Position numbers and translations under genes: made by a program. This document shows positions 52,423 through 62,044 of a stretch of DNA of 64,000 nt, in pieces. A model generated the notes under the pieces. It made no database searches, had not been told where the DNA came from, and worked only from the letters and a program-made list of their open reading frames with translations. Origin of the DNA: Streptomyces roseochromogenus subsp. oscitans DS 12.976 (GTDB lineage: Bacteria > Actinomycetota > Actinomycetes > Streptomycetales > Streptomycetaceae); the NCBI RefSeq assembly GCF_000497445.1, contig NZ_CM002285.1, forward strand, positions 5,589,609 through 5,653,608, written 5' to 3'. Numbering within the stretch: the first letter of the stretch is position 1; each line of letters opens with the position of its first letter.

Positions 52423-52450
52423 ATTCTACTATCAATCGGGGTGGGGTCCA
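52423..52450 (-). promoter_or_regulatory. Promoter of the ParB operon
   Basis: On the minus strand, a -35 TGGACC (52450-52445) and a -10 TAGAAT (52428-52423) are separated by 16 nt in a locally AT-rich patch, about 55 nt upstream of the GTG at 52368. It is the clearest sigma-70-like promoter in the window. Confidence 0.5.
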
Positions 52451-52822
52451 CTCCCGGCAGCCCCCGCCCACGTGACCTCGACCACGAACGAAACAGGCTC
52501 ACTGCCTGCCGAAACGCACGGCAGCGGCCCGACGAGCTGACGACGTGGAGTTGCGTCCCTGGGAATGCGTGGACGACAAGCCGTCGCCCCTCCCCACAGC
52601 CGGTTCAGGGGCGGCGTCTGCTGCGGTCGAAGTCGCCGAGCTCCAACGCTTCCGGGGACAGGCCCTCTCTCCGCTCGCCGCTCAGCACGATGGGATCACC
52701 GCCCCGCGGCGCGAGCCGGCGTCCGCCGAGGGGACAAGGTCCGCACGTTCCCGAGTCGATGGGCCTGCTCTCGAATTTCAACCTGGTAATGCGAATGTCG
52801 CGATGAACCAATCAGCACCAGG
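52451..52822. other. Intergenic interval right of the ParB promoter
   Basis: No convincing gene. It divides the minus-strand phage genes from the plus-strand 271-aa gene, so it must hold the latter's promoter, which could not be placed. Confidence 0.5.
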
Positions 52823-53638
52823 ATGGTGGCCATGAGCGAGAAGCCGATCTGGGACGAGTGGACACAGCGGATCTACCTGACCTGGCTGGTACGCGACATG
52901 CGATACGCGCAGGTCGCGCTCCTGGAGATCCGAGTGCGGGCTGGCCAGACACCCCCAGATCCGCTGATTTGGATTCCGCTTGAGACCTTCCTGATGTTCA
53001 CGGCCAAGGTCTCCAAGATGCTCAAGCCCATCGGCGTGGACAAGGGTAGGCCGAAGAATGCCGGGCCGGCACAGGACGTCTACGATCGCCGCAAGCTCCG
53101 TGGAGAGCAACTGCGCGCCATCTTGGAGGTGGACGACGCGTCGCCTGTCCTTGACCGGAAGGTCCGGGATGCCAGCGAACATTTTGACGAGCGCCTCGAC
53201 GCGTGGACAGGTGAGTACCCCCGAGTCACAGCCGAAGAGATGGAAACCGGTGACCTGCCGACCTTCCCTGCACCACCGATGCGGAGAGTCGACCACGGTT
53301 CTTGGATCGTCGAGGTAGCGGGCGAGACTCTCAATCTGGAGGTCATCGAGGTCGAACTGCGACGGATGCTCGCTCGGGCGATGGCACTGGAGCCGCTGAG
53401 CACAGTGGAGGATCCGGTCCTGGCAACGCTGCTGGCCGGACTTCCGCCGTTCCCGGCGGAGCTTCAGCTGCACGCGCCGACCCGTCGTTCAGACGAGGAT
53501 GTGCGTTCTGGGATCGATCGACAGGCAGCGGCAGGAGGTCAGAAAGATTTCGACGAGACGATCGCACGAGCCATTGACTTTCTCACCACTGCCGAAGGCA
53601 CGGATGATCCAGGGCCAGATGCACCCGAGGCCGGATGA
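52823..53638 (+). CDS. Hypothetical protein (271 aa)
   Basis: Without recognised family. Helical N-terminus (YLTWLVRDMRYAQVALLEI) and a segment LIWIPLETFLMFTAKVSKM, then an acidic middle (DLPTFPAPPMRRVDH). An ATG at 52832 is an alternative start. It is divergent from the ParB operon and is followed by a terminator at 53734. It may be an element-specific gene. Confidence 0.6.
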   Translation: MVAMSEKPIWDEWTQRIYLTWLVRDMRYAQVALLEIRVRAGQTPPDPLIWIPLETFLMFTAKVSKMLKPIGVDKGRPKNAGPAQDVYDRRKLRGEQLRAILEVDDASPVLDRKVRDASEHFDERLDAWTGEYPRVTAEEMETGDLPTFPAPPMRRVDHGSWIVEVAGETLNLEVIEVELRRMLARAMALEPLSTVEDPVLATLLAGLPPFPAELQLHAPTRRSDEDVRSGIDRQAAAGGQKDFDETIARAIDFLTTAEGTDDPGPDAPEAG

Positions 53639-53733
53639 GACACGGTCCCGACAGAGAGACCGACTTACGAGGCGAGTCATCCGCTCAAGAGCGAGACAGT
53701 TTCGCATGGACACGTCGCTAGCCCGCTATCGGG

Positions 53734-53757
53734 CGTAGCCCACCCTCGTGGGCTACG
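53734..53757 (+). terminator. Hairpin terminator
   Basis: Perfect 10-bp arms with a CCTC tetraloop, about 95 nt after the stop of the 271-aa gene. Confidence 0.75.
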
Positions 53758-53819
53758 TCGCCGCCTTGGGCGCGGCGGCTTGATGGCCGGTCTCATCTTC
53801 CAGAGCCGTCCGGGGCCGA

Positions 53820-53849
53820 GGTGGGCGCCGAATCGCTTCGGCGCCCACC
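53820..53849. terminator. Hairpin terminator next to the WhiB-like gene
   Basis: Arms GGTGGGCGCCGAA and TTCGGCGCCCACC around TCGC. It lies 3 nt beyond the stop of the WhiB-like gene and probably serves both directions. Confidence 0.75.
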
Positions 53850-53852
53850 CGT

Positions 53853-54191
53853 TCACCTATCTCGTCCGCCCGTGAGGCCTCCGTCTATACGCGCTCGCCA
53901 CACGCGCACAGCAGGAGGTGCGCCTGCCAGGTGGGCGGTGAAGCAGTCGCGTCGGATCGGGCAGCCCCCGCACACCCGCGCCTCATCCCTGCGGCACTCC
54001 GCCGAGTCCTGGTCTGCTCGGCGATGCTCCGTCATGCACCGAGCTGCTGACCAGGCGACCGGTGACGCCAAGGGAATGGTGGCAACTCCCAGGCCGCCCA
54101 GCATTCTGACCCGGTCGGCGTCGCGTCCCCGGCTTACGCCGGCGTGCGGCGGTTCCTTCGCCAGGGCGAGGATGCGGTCAGGGTCGATCAC
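53853..54191 (-). CDS. WhiB-like iron-sulfur regulator
   Basis: A 112-aa WhiB-type protein that would bind a 4Fe-4S cluster and act with the principal sigma factor. The cysteines are in ARCMTEH, then VCGGCPIRRDC, giving C-x(n)-C-x2-C-x5-C. The usual G-V/I-W-G-G turn is degenerate (RVWRARIDGG), so it may be a divergent phage or mobile-element copy. Its start and N-terminal DRVRMLGG context are plausible but not fixed. Confidence 0.65.
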   Translation of the reverse strand: MIDPDRILALAKEPPHAGVSRGRDADRVRMLGGLGVATIPLASPVAWSAARCMTEHRRADQDSAECRRDEARVCGGCPIRRDCFTAHLAGAPPAVRVWRARIDGGLTGGRDR

Positions 54192-54320
54192 TCCCGCCCC
54201 CTCGGCCCGCGGCGCGGTCCGGCCGCTGTGTGCCGGACCTGAGGCGTTCGCGCGGTGCAGGTAGCCGGTGATGTTCCCCCGCAGCCTGGTCAGGGCTGCC
54301 GTTTTTACAGGTCACCGCTG

Positions 54321-55372
<1,052 letters not shown>

Positions 55373-56236
55373 ATGGGCGACTTGCCACCGATCACGCGCA
55401 TGCTCCGTGCTTGGCGTAAGGCACGCGACCGCAAGGCCGTGCCCGGCCTCACTGCCCGATACGGAGCCCGGCGCAGGAAAGGTCTCACCCAGGCTGAGGT
55501 GGCCTTTCTTGCCGGCGTGAGCGAAGGCTGGTACAGCAGGCTCGAACGCGGAGTCCCCGACGGCTACAGCGACGAGTTCCTTGACAGCCTCGTCCGCATC
55601 CTCGGCCTCGACGAGGCCCAGCGCACCCATCTCTTCCTCGAGGTCACCGGACGCGAACCGGCCCTCCGCTGCCGTCCCGACGCCAGCACCATCGACCCCG
55701 TCGTGTCCCAGATCGTCCACTGCCTTCCGTGGCCCGCCTACACCTACGACGCCCGCTGGGACATACGCGTCTTCAACGAAGCAGCCGCCCGCGACTTCCC
55801 CTGGATGATCCACGGCGTCAACGTGATGATCTGGGCCCTTACCTACCCAGAAGCCCGATTCCAGCTCATCGACTGGGAGGAAACCTGGGCCAAGCCCATG
55901 GCCTCACAACTCCGCATCGCCTGGCGCGCCCACCCTCACGACCCTCGGCTCGCCGAAGTCGTCCAGCACATCAAGGACGCCGATCCGGTGGCCGGCCGCA
56001 TCCTCGAACACGACGTCACCGCCGTCACCCACCCCGACGGCGACCGGCGCCGCCTCTACCTCCCGCACCAGGACGAGGAAGTCGCGGTGGAATTCGTTGC
56101 CTTCGGCCGACTGGGCAACACCATCCGCCTCATGGTCGTGATGCCCGCCGACATCGCTCAGCACGCCAAGGACGCCATGCCCTCCACCATTGCGAGCGTG
56201 CTCGACGGCACCCTCGAAAACCCGGCTTCCGCGTAG
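55373..56236 (+). CDS. XRE-family regulator with MmyB-like ligand domain
   Basis: A 287-aa regulator. N-terminal HTH: RRRKGLTQAEVAFLAGVSEG, followed by RLERGV near residues 34-63. The C-terminal MmyB-like ligand domain has the signature YDARWDIRVFNEAAA and WEETWAKPMASQLR. This family regulates neighbouring genes in response to fatty-acid-like or similar ligands. ATG 55373 follows GGGAGCGG; a TTG at 55349 also opens the frame. It overlaps the opposite MBL gene by 79 nt. Confidence 0.85.
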   Translation: MGDLPPITRMLRAWRKARDRKAVPGLTARYGARRRKGLTQAEVAFLAGVSEGWYSRLERGVPDGYSDEFLDSLVRILGLDEAQRTHLFLEVTGREPALRCRPDASTIDPVVSQIVHCLPWPAYTYDARWDIRVFNEAAARDFPWMIHGVNVMIWALTYPEARFQLIDWEETWAKPMASQLRIAWRAHPHDPRLAEVVQHIKDADPVAGRILEHDVTAVTHPDGDRRRLYLPHQDEEVAVEFVAFGRLGNTIRLMVVMPADIAQHAKDAMPSTIASVLDGTLENPASA

Positions 56237-57117
56237 GCGGCCGCGGCCTGCGTGAACAGCCGCTCCGGATGCGCCCACCTGCCAGCGTGGCCCGCCATCA
56301 ACCGGCGGGCCGCGTCGGCCAGCGGCACACCACGTCGCGCGTACTGCGTGGCTTCTTCAGCAACGTGCGCAAGGCGGTCGCGGATCTCTGCCACCCCTCT
56401 GCGGTCCAGCAGCGGCCCGTGACCCGGCACGAACAACTCCGCGCCCGTGTCCAACAGCATCTGGCACGCCCCGATACAACCGCTCAGCGAGCCCGACCAC
56501 ACGACCATATGGGCTCCGGAAAACAGGGCGTCCCCGGCGAACACCACACCCTCTTCCGGTACATGCACGGCGACGTCGCCCGCACTGTGCCCCGCCCCGA
56601 GATCGATCAACTCCACGAGCACGGTGCCGACCTTGACGTCCTCACGGCCCCGGAAGGTGCGCGTAGGGCCCGTCACCTTGATGCCGGTGAAGTCGAAGTG
56701 CGCGAAGTGCCGGGCAACGTATGCGCCAGCCGCATCCGGCCCGCCCGACCGGGCCAGCAGCGTCAACTGCTCGGGCCCCATCTCGTGACACAAGCCGGCG
56801 GCGCCTGACGCCGACGTGATGATCTCCGTCCCAGCCAGAAGCTGGTTCCCCCACGTGTGATCGCCGTTCTGGTGCGTGCACACCAGGAGGCCGATCTCCT
56901 CCCGTGGGCAGACCGCCTCCACCGCCGCGAGCAGCTCCTCCGTGGCGTGCAAGGTGAACTGGGTGTCGACGAGCAGCGCCTGCCCCCCGGACACGATGAG
57001 GCCGCTGTTGCTGTACCCCCAGTCCGTGCGGTCGTGCAGCCACGCCCAACTCGACGCGGACAGAGGGCGAAGGCCAGGAGTCGGCACGAGCGGTAGGTCC
57101 TTGTGTCGTTGGGTCAC
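56158..57117 (-). CDS. Metallo-beta-lactamase-fold hydrolase
   Basis: A 319-aa MBL-fold protein. The metal motif is THQNGDHTWGN near residue 80 (H-x-N-x-D-H, i.e. the second His replaced by Asn, as in some MBL branches). Later come GAGHSAGDVAV and VPGHGPL with metal-binding histidines, and FAGDALFS with the bridging aspartate. It is cytoplasmic. As a target gene of the convergent XRE/MmyB regulator it is possible but unproven; their 3' ends overlap by 79 nt. Confidence 0.85.
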   Translation of the reverse strand: MTQRHKDLPLVPTPGLRPLSASSWAWLHDRTDWGYSNSGLIVSGGQALLVDTQFTLHATEELLAAVEAVCPREEIGLLVCTHQNGDHTWGNQLLAGTEIITSASGAAGLCHEMGPEQLTLLARSGGPDAAGAYVARHFAHFDFTGIKVTGPTRTFRGREDVKVGTVLVELIDLGAGHSAGDVAVHVPEEGVVFAGDALFSGAHMVVWSGSLSGCIGACQMLLDTGAELFVPGHGPLLDRRGVAEIRDRLAHVAEEATQYARRGVPLADAARRLMAGHAGRWAHPERLFTQAAAAYAEAGFSRVPSSTLAMVEGMASLAC

Positions 57118-57125
57118 GGATCACA

Positions 57126-58061
57126 TCAAGCAGCGGCGGGCTCGCGCCAATCGATCGCGACGCGCGCACGGGGATCGTTGCCGCCCTCACCCCGCGGTGA
57201 GACGCGCACGTGGACGATCTCCAGCAAGACCAAGCCGCGCTTTGCGTCAAGCGAGGCGGTGCGCCACCAGGCCACCAGGTCATGCACATCCCCGACCGGA
57301 AGATCCGTCATCAACTCCAGGTGCTTCAGACGCACCCGAGCGTCGCGGAGGTCCTTCTCCGTGGCCTTCTTCGCCTCGACGAACGCTGTCTCCACCATCA
57401 GGCCACGCTTGTACAGATCCTTCAGGCCGGCGAACCGCTCGTCGCCGCCCGCGATGTGCTCCCTCAGGCGGCCGACCTCCGCCTCGATGTCCCGCAGCAG
57501 TGCCTCCAGCCGCTCACGAGCACCGGGCTTGAGAAGCTCGGCGAGAACGTACTCGGCCACAGTGTCCTCAAGACGGTCCGCGTTGATCCTCGTCTTGCCG
57601 CAGCCATCGCACTTGTACGACGGCGGAGCATCCGCATGGGCGCGGCTGCCGATCATCGCCGTCGAACACTCGCCGCACACCGCGCAGCCACCAGTCAGCA
57701 TGTACTCGTACGCGTCACGAGGCTTGGCCCGCTGCTCATCCCGCTCGGCATGCGTCTCCTGCACACGCCGGAAGATCTCTGGCTCCAGCACCCGCTGGCC
57801 CCAGCCCTCGATCGGCTCGCCGGCCTTGTCCAGGCCGGCAATCTTCGGGTTTACGGACCACCGATGGAAGACCTCACGCCGCCACTCGTTACCGCGCGGC
57901 GTAGTGATGCCCTGCTTGTTCAGGAAGGTGGCTGCATCGGCGTCACTGCGTGTCTCCAGGAAGAGATCAACGGCCTCGCGCAGCTTCGGGGCTTCCCCGG
58001 GATGCGTCACCCCATCCCGCACATAGCCCGACAACCGTCCCACGCCGCTGACTCCATCCAT
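57126..58061 (-). pseudogene. Truncated large serine recombinase
   Basis: A 311-aa remnant with a recombinase domain (FLNKQGITTPRGNEWRREV), then the zinc ribbon with two C-x2-C pairs (CAVCGEC and CDGCGK) and a C-terminal coiled coil (KDLRDARVRLKHLEL). The N-terminal catalytic resolvase domain with its serine is missing, and the DNA upstream of 58061 does not encode it. Hence it cannot recombine DNA; it is evidence for an earlier serine-integrase element at this place. Confidence 0.75.
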
Positions 58062-58342
58062 TGGCCCGGCGACCGCTCACTTAGCGATCGCGTAGGTCTT
58101 CCATAGGCCAATGTATATCGACGGGATCACTGCCTATGTGCAGGAGAGCAGGTGACCAGCCGGTAACTACGGGATCTTTGCAGGTGACGCCCTTCACGGA
58201 GTCGCTAGATGTGGCATAGGCCATGTCGACCACCACTCGGCGGATCAAGCCCCTAGTGGCCAAAGAGCCTGCATCGCTGCTTGGGGAGCGGTGTCGACCC
58301 CCTCTTGGGGCCTTGATCGCGCCGTATAGGTGGGTGCACATC
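58062..58342. other. Junction between serine-recombinase remnant and integrase region
   Basis: No gene is visible. The two short arms ATTGGCC (58059-58065) and GGCCAAT (58106-58112) are inverted. This position is where the missing resolvase domain should be. Confidence 0.4.
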
Positions 58343-58594
58343 TCAATAAGCCAAGCCCAGCGCCTCCCACAGGCTTGCCGTCGACACCTTCCTCGTCGAC
58401 CCCAGCGAGATCGTCCGCGCAGGGAACTCCTCCCGCTTGATCAACTCATACGCCTTGTCCGGTCCGATACCGAGCGCCTTCGCCGCCGTCGCCACACTCA
58501 CCGCAGCCGGCAGCGCCAGCACTTCCTCCACCGACATCCCGCCACGCGAGCCAGAAGTCTCACGCTCCGTAGTCGCAATCACAGATGAGGACAA
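58343..58594 (-). CDS. Excisionase-like HTH protein
   Basis: An 83-aa protein with a MerR/excisionase-type winged HTH (VATAAKALGIGPDKAYELIK) and a basic wing (LGSTRKVSTAS). It diverges from the tyrosine integrase with about 130 nt between starts, the usual arrangement of an integrase and its directionality factor. Confidence 0.7.
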   Translation of the reverse strand: MSSSVIATTERETSGSRGGMSVEEVLALPAAVSVATAAKALGIGPDKAYELIKREEFPARTISLGSTRKVSTASLWEALGLAY

Positions 58595-58721
58595 AGGTGG
58601 TCACATCCCTCTTCCCCGCGCCACCTGGCAGGAAGCATACGGTGACCAAGGAAGCGTCTCCTTGACTACAGCAAGATCAGGACACGTAAGGAACAACCCA
58701 GCACATTCTTGGGGGAACCAC

Positions 58722-60338
58722 GTGTTCAAAGGCAGCACCTACAAGCGATGCGCCTGCAAGGAGCCCGTACTCGACGCATCCGGACAGCCCGAACTCGACA
58801 GCAAGGGCCAGCCCAAGCTTCGCCAGCTCGGGTCCAACTGCCCCCTCCTCAAGAAGCGCGACCACGGCTCCTGGTACTACTACGTCAAGCTCCCCGACGG
58901 CCCCCGCGGCGAACGCCGACGCCCCCGCAAGGGCGGCTTCCTCACGCAGAAGAAGGCCGAGGAAGCAGCACAGAAGATCTGGGACGAGGCCCAAGGTGGC
59001 GTCGACGTCGAATCCAAGGAGACCGTCAGCGAGTACCTACACCGCTGGCTCAAGAAGCGCGTGGACCTCAAGCGCAGCACCCGCGACGACTACGAGGCCA
59101 TCCTCACCGGCGTCTTCATCCCCGCTCTCGGCCACCTGCGCATGCGCGAACTCCGCGACCGCCAGATCCAGGAAGTCTTTCAAGAGATATGGGACTCCAA
59201 CGAGGTCAAGCGCGCCAACCGCATCGCCGCCCAGCAGGCCAAGACGATCTGCGAGACCGCCTACAAGACCTGGAAAACCGCCCCCAAGCCCAAGCCGCCC
59301 GAGCTCCGCCAGGCCTGGCACCAGGCACGCCAAGCCCTCAAGGAAGCACGCACAAAACCCCGCCAGGACACCGGCCCCGGCAGGCAACTGAAGATCCTCA
59401 ACACCCTCTCCAAAGCCCTGGACGACGCCGTCGCCGAAAAGCTCATCACCGAGAACTGGGCCAAACTCGTCACCATCCCCAAGTACGACAAGCCCGACCC
59501 GCTCGTCTGGACCGACGAGCGCGTAGCCCGCTGGCGCGAAACCGACGAAAAACCCGGCCCCGTCATGGTGTGGACCCCACAGCAGACCGGCGAGTTCCTC
59601 GACGCCGCCGTCGCACACCCCCTGTACATCATGTGGCACCTCATGGTCTTCCGCGCACCCCGCCGCGGCGAAGCAACAGGCCTGCCCTGGACCGAAGTCG
59701 ACATGACCAAGGGCACCGCCAACATCGTCGAAACCCTCGTCACCAACTCCGCCTACGAAGTCTGGGAAGACACCCCCAAGAGCCGCGCCAGCAGACGCTC
59801 CGTCACCTTCGACCACGCCACCTTCGCCCTCCTCACCGCCTGGCGCGACGTGCAGAAAGCCCAACGCGAAGAATGGGAAGCCAAACACCGCGCCGAACCC
59901 GACAAGTACGGCCCCTACGTGAACAGCGGCTGCGTATTCACCCAAGCCGACGGAACCCCCTGGCACCCCGACAACGTCTCCCAAGCCTTCGAACGCTTCA
60001 TCAAACGCCTCGGCCTGCCACCCATCCGCCTCCACGACCTACGCCACTGCGCAGCATCCCTCAGCCTCGCCGCCGGCCTCTCCATGAAGGCCATCCAAGC
60101 CCTCCTCGGCCACGCCTCCTACTCGCTCACCGCCGACACCTACACCTCACTCATGCCGCAGTTCGAGCAAGAAGCCGCCAACGCACCCGTCAGCCTCGTT
60201 CCCCGGCAGAACTCACCCGAGAAGCCCACCGACCCCGACCGAGACAACAAGACGGAACCGACACCCTCGAACACACCCCAGGCAACGCCCCAACTCACCC
60301 TCGTTCACGGCGGAACCGCCAACGAGGCGGCAGCCTGA
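58722..60338 (+). CDS. int: Tyrosine-type site-specific integrase
   Basis: A 538-aa integrase. The N-terminal SAM-like core-binding region has VSEYLHRWLKKRVDLKRS. The catalytic arginine lies in FRAPRRGEATGL near residue 314, HDLRHCAAS gives H-x-x-R, LGHASYSLTADTY the second His and the Tyr nucleophile near 470. GTG 58722 follows GGGGGAA; the reading frame is open upstream but overlaps the excisionase gene antiphase. It ends in a perfect terminator. The most likely target is the tRNA-Arg whose 5' half lies at 61882-61923. Confidence 0.92.
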   Translation: MFKGSTYKRCACKEPVLDASGQPELDSKGQPKLRQLGSNCPLLKKRDHGSWYYYVKLPDGPRGERRRPRKGGFLTQKKAEEAAQKIWDEAQGGVDVESKETVSEYLHRWLKKRVDLKRSTRDDYEAILTGVFIPALGHLRMRELRDRQIQEVFQEIWDSNEVKRANRIAAQQAKTICETAYKTWKTAPKPKPPELRQAWHQARQALKEARTKPRQDTGPGRQLKILNTLSKALDDAVAEKLITENWAKLVTIPKYDKPDPLVWTDERVARWRETDEKPGPVMVWTPQQTGEFLDAAVAHPLYIMWHLMVFRAPRRGEATGLPWTEVDMTKGTANIVETLVTNSAYEVWEDTPKSRASRRSVTFDHATFALLTAWRDVQKAQREEWEAKHRAEPDKYGPYVNSGCVFTQADGTPWHPDNVSQAFERFIKRLGLPPIRLHDLRHCAASLSLAAGLSMKAIQALLGHASYSLTADTYTSLMPQFEQEAANAPVSLVPRQNSPEKPTDPDRDNKTEPTPSNTPQATPQLTLVHGGTANEAAA

Positions 60339-60344
60339 ACCAGG

Positions 60345-60376
60345 AAGGCCCCGAAAGCGGGCACCTTCGGGGCCTT
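60345..60376 (+). terminator. Integrase terminator
   Basis: Perfect 11-bp arms AAGGCCCCGAA and TTCGGGGCCTT directly after the integrase stop. Confidence 0.85.
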
Positions 60377-60483
60377 GCTCTTGAGCGGCGCGCTCTGCCG
60401 CGCTGGCCGATCAGACCATCCGGACAGCCACGGCCCGGATCGCTGCACCACTCGGCAGACGCCGTTGGCGAATCAGCAGCGGG

Positions 60484-60518
60484 GCTCCGTCCCAACGACC
60501 TCAGGGTCGGGACGGAGC
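60484..60518 (-). terminator. Cold-shock gene terminator
   Basis: Perfect 10-bp arms GCTCCGTCCC and GGGACGGAGC around a 15-nt loop, 23 nt from the cold-shock gene stop. Confidence 0.75.
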
Positions 60519-60540
60519 CTCTCTGCATGCTCCTTCACTG

Positions 60541-60747
60541 TTACGCCCGCCGAACGACGTTCTCCGCCTGCGGTCCCTTCGGTCCCTGCGTCACCGCGTA
60601 CTCGACCCTGTCACCCTCGTACAGCTCCTTGAACCCGGTGGACTGGATGGCCGAGAAGTGGACGAACACATCCGGTCCGCCGTCATCCTGCTGGATGAAC
60701 CCGAATCCCTTATCAGCGTTGAACCACTTCACTACGCCTGCTGCCAT
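60541..60747 (-). CDS. Cold-shock protein (CspA family)
   Basis: A 68-residue CspA-type nucleic-acid chaperone with RNP1 KGFGFIQQD and RNP2 VFVHFSAI, and a C-terminal GPQAENV end. Start ATG 60747 follows GGAGAGA. Several copies occur in any Streptomyces; this one lies between the integrase and the presumed right boundary. Confidence 0.93.
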   Translation of the reverse strand: MAAGVVKWFNADKGFGFIQQDDGGPDVFVHFSAIQSTGFKELYEGDRVEYAVTQGPKGPQAENVVRRA

Positions 60748-61100
60748 CGGTACGAGTCTCTCCCTCGCCGCTGCACGAGCGACACGCAAGGCCAAGGCAG
60801 CCCGCTGCTGCCCGCTTCACCCTTGAATACCCCTCGTGGAGTCGATCTCCAAGCATCGGCAGGCGGCAAGTCGCCATCAGCGTCCTCGGCATCAAGATCG
60901 ACCAACCTCAAGAGGTATGCCGGCAGTCCCTCACAACGCCGTTGAGCTGCCTACGGGCCGAGCAACCGGCTGTCCCAGCCTCTCGGAGCCGCGGACTACC
61001 GATCGGTCTCCTCCCACAGCTCCCCGCGGGGACCCTGTTCCGTGTGGTGCGAACGTGGGCCACCGCATCTGAAGCGCCAACGCCTGCCACCCCGACGCAC
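60748..61100. other. Gene-free interval
   Basis: Nothing coding was recognised. It contains the promoter of the cold-shock gene on its left, and otherwise GC-rich sequence without clear repeats. Confidence 0.4.
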
Positions 61101-61655
61101 TTACTCCAGATGCGATACCGAAGCGATCTCCACCACGGACAGGTGATCCAGCGTGGTAATCGCGCAGGAGGGAACGCCCTGTTCCATGAGTTCGATCGGC
61201 ACCGCTTGGTCACCGATCAAGGTGCGCAACAGGTCCACCGTGGCGCCGCCGTGTGTCACGACGGCAATCGGGCCCGGTTCTTGGGCCAGGTCGGCCAGAC
61301 AGGCTCGCATCCGCTCGGCGGTAGCGCGGGAGGAGCCACCAGAAGAAGGGACAAAATCGCGGTCCCTCACCGAAGCTGCCCAGTCCGCCTGGAACTCTTC
61401 GATGCGCTGGGACTCGTCCCAGTTCATCCGCTCGCGCAGGCGGGCGTCCTCTTCAACCTGCAGTCCGGTCCGTGAGGCAATCATCTGCGCGGTCTCGCGA
61501 GCGCGCCGCAAGGGGCTGCTGAACAGCGCCCGCACACCAACCTGCCGTACCCACTCGGCCGTCTTGGCGGCCTGTCGTTGCCCCAGCTCAGTCAGGCCCG
61601 GATCACCAGGCTCACGCTTCTTCTCCGCGTGCTGCACCAGGTAGATGACCGTCAT
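61101..61655 (-). CDS. Histidine phosphatase superfamily protein
   Basis: A 184-aa phosphoglycerate-mutase-like protein. The usual R-H-G/A catalytic triplet reads LVQHAEKK at residue 5, with Gln replacing the conserved Arg. The rest of the fold is present: LTELGQRQA, SSPLRRARETA with the second conserved Arg, and VVTHGGATVDLL with the second catalytic His. Loss of the first Arg may weaken phosphate binding. ATG 61655 is preferred. Function is unknown. Confidence 0.85.
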   Translation of the reverse strand: MTVIYLVQHAEKKREPGDPGLTELGQRQAAKTAEWVRQVGVRALFSSPLRRARETAQMIASRTGLQVEEDARLRERMNWDESQRIEEFQADWAASVRDRDFVPSSGGSSRATAERMRACLADLAQEPGPIAVVTHGGATVDLLRTLIGDQAVPIELMEQGVPSCAITTLDHLSVVEIASVSHLE

Positions 61656-61788
61656 GCTCGTAGCGTGGCGGATCCATGGGGCGCCATCCACCGAAATACC
61701 GGCCGTCGAAGATCACCTTGACCGACGACTCCAGCCGAAGGACAGCACTCTCTGACGGCGCGTCCCCACCCTGTCCCCACCGCAACGA

Positions 61789-61824
61789 AACAGCCCCCTG
61801 GAAGACCGTTTCCAGGGGGCTGTT
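61789..61824 (-). terminator. Strong hairpin next to the tRNA-Arg fragment
   Basis: A 15-bp perfect stem around a short loop with a following TTTCGTT on the minus strand. It is the expected terminator of the tRNA-Arg transcription unit. Confidence 0.75.
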
Positions 61825-61881
61825 GAATGCGTTGACGCAGGTCAGAGAGCTGCGACGGAGATGGATCAAAGGTGAGTCTCA

Positions 61882-61923
61882 CGCTTTAGGAGAGCGGTGC
61901 TCTATCCCCTGAGCTACGAAGGC
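61882..61923 (-). tRNA. 5' half of tRNA-Arg(CCT), broken; probable att site
   Basis: Minus strand: acceptor GCCTTCG, D-arm GCTCAGGGGATAGAGC, then CCGCT-CTCCTAA-AGCG with anticodon CCT. The expected pairing partner of C27 and the normal variable/T-arm are absent; the sequence departs at this point. A T-arm-like GTCGCAG/CTGCG relic follows about 30 nt later. A canonical tRNA cannot be folded. tRNA-Arg(CCT) is, from memory, a common integration target in Streptomyces, so this is the likely right edge of the element. Confidence 0.65.
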
Positions 61924-62044
61924 GGGGCCTTGCGGGGAGCGTGGCTGGATACTCGGGGTGAGTATGCGGCTGCGCTCGGCAAGGGAGGGACCGTCGGTGG
62001 GACGGTCCCTGACAGGGTAGCGGATGGGGAGGGGTGGTGGGTGG

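Noticed and set aside
51319..52806. Plus-strand frame opposite the ParB gene
   Set aside because: ParB motifs and a good promoter support the minus strand; the other frame lacks domains.
58709..60826. Long frame overlapping the integrase
   Set aside because: It is Arg/Pro-rich, crosses the integrase terminator and the cold-shock gene on the other strand, and has no domains.
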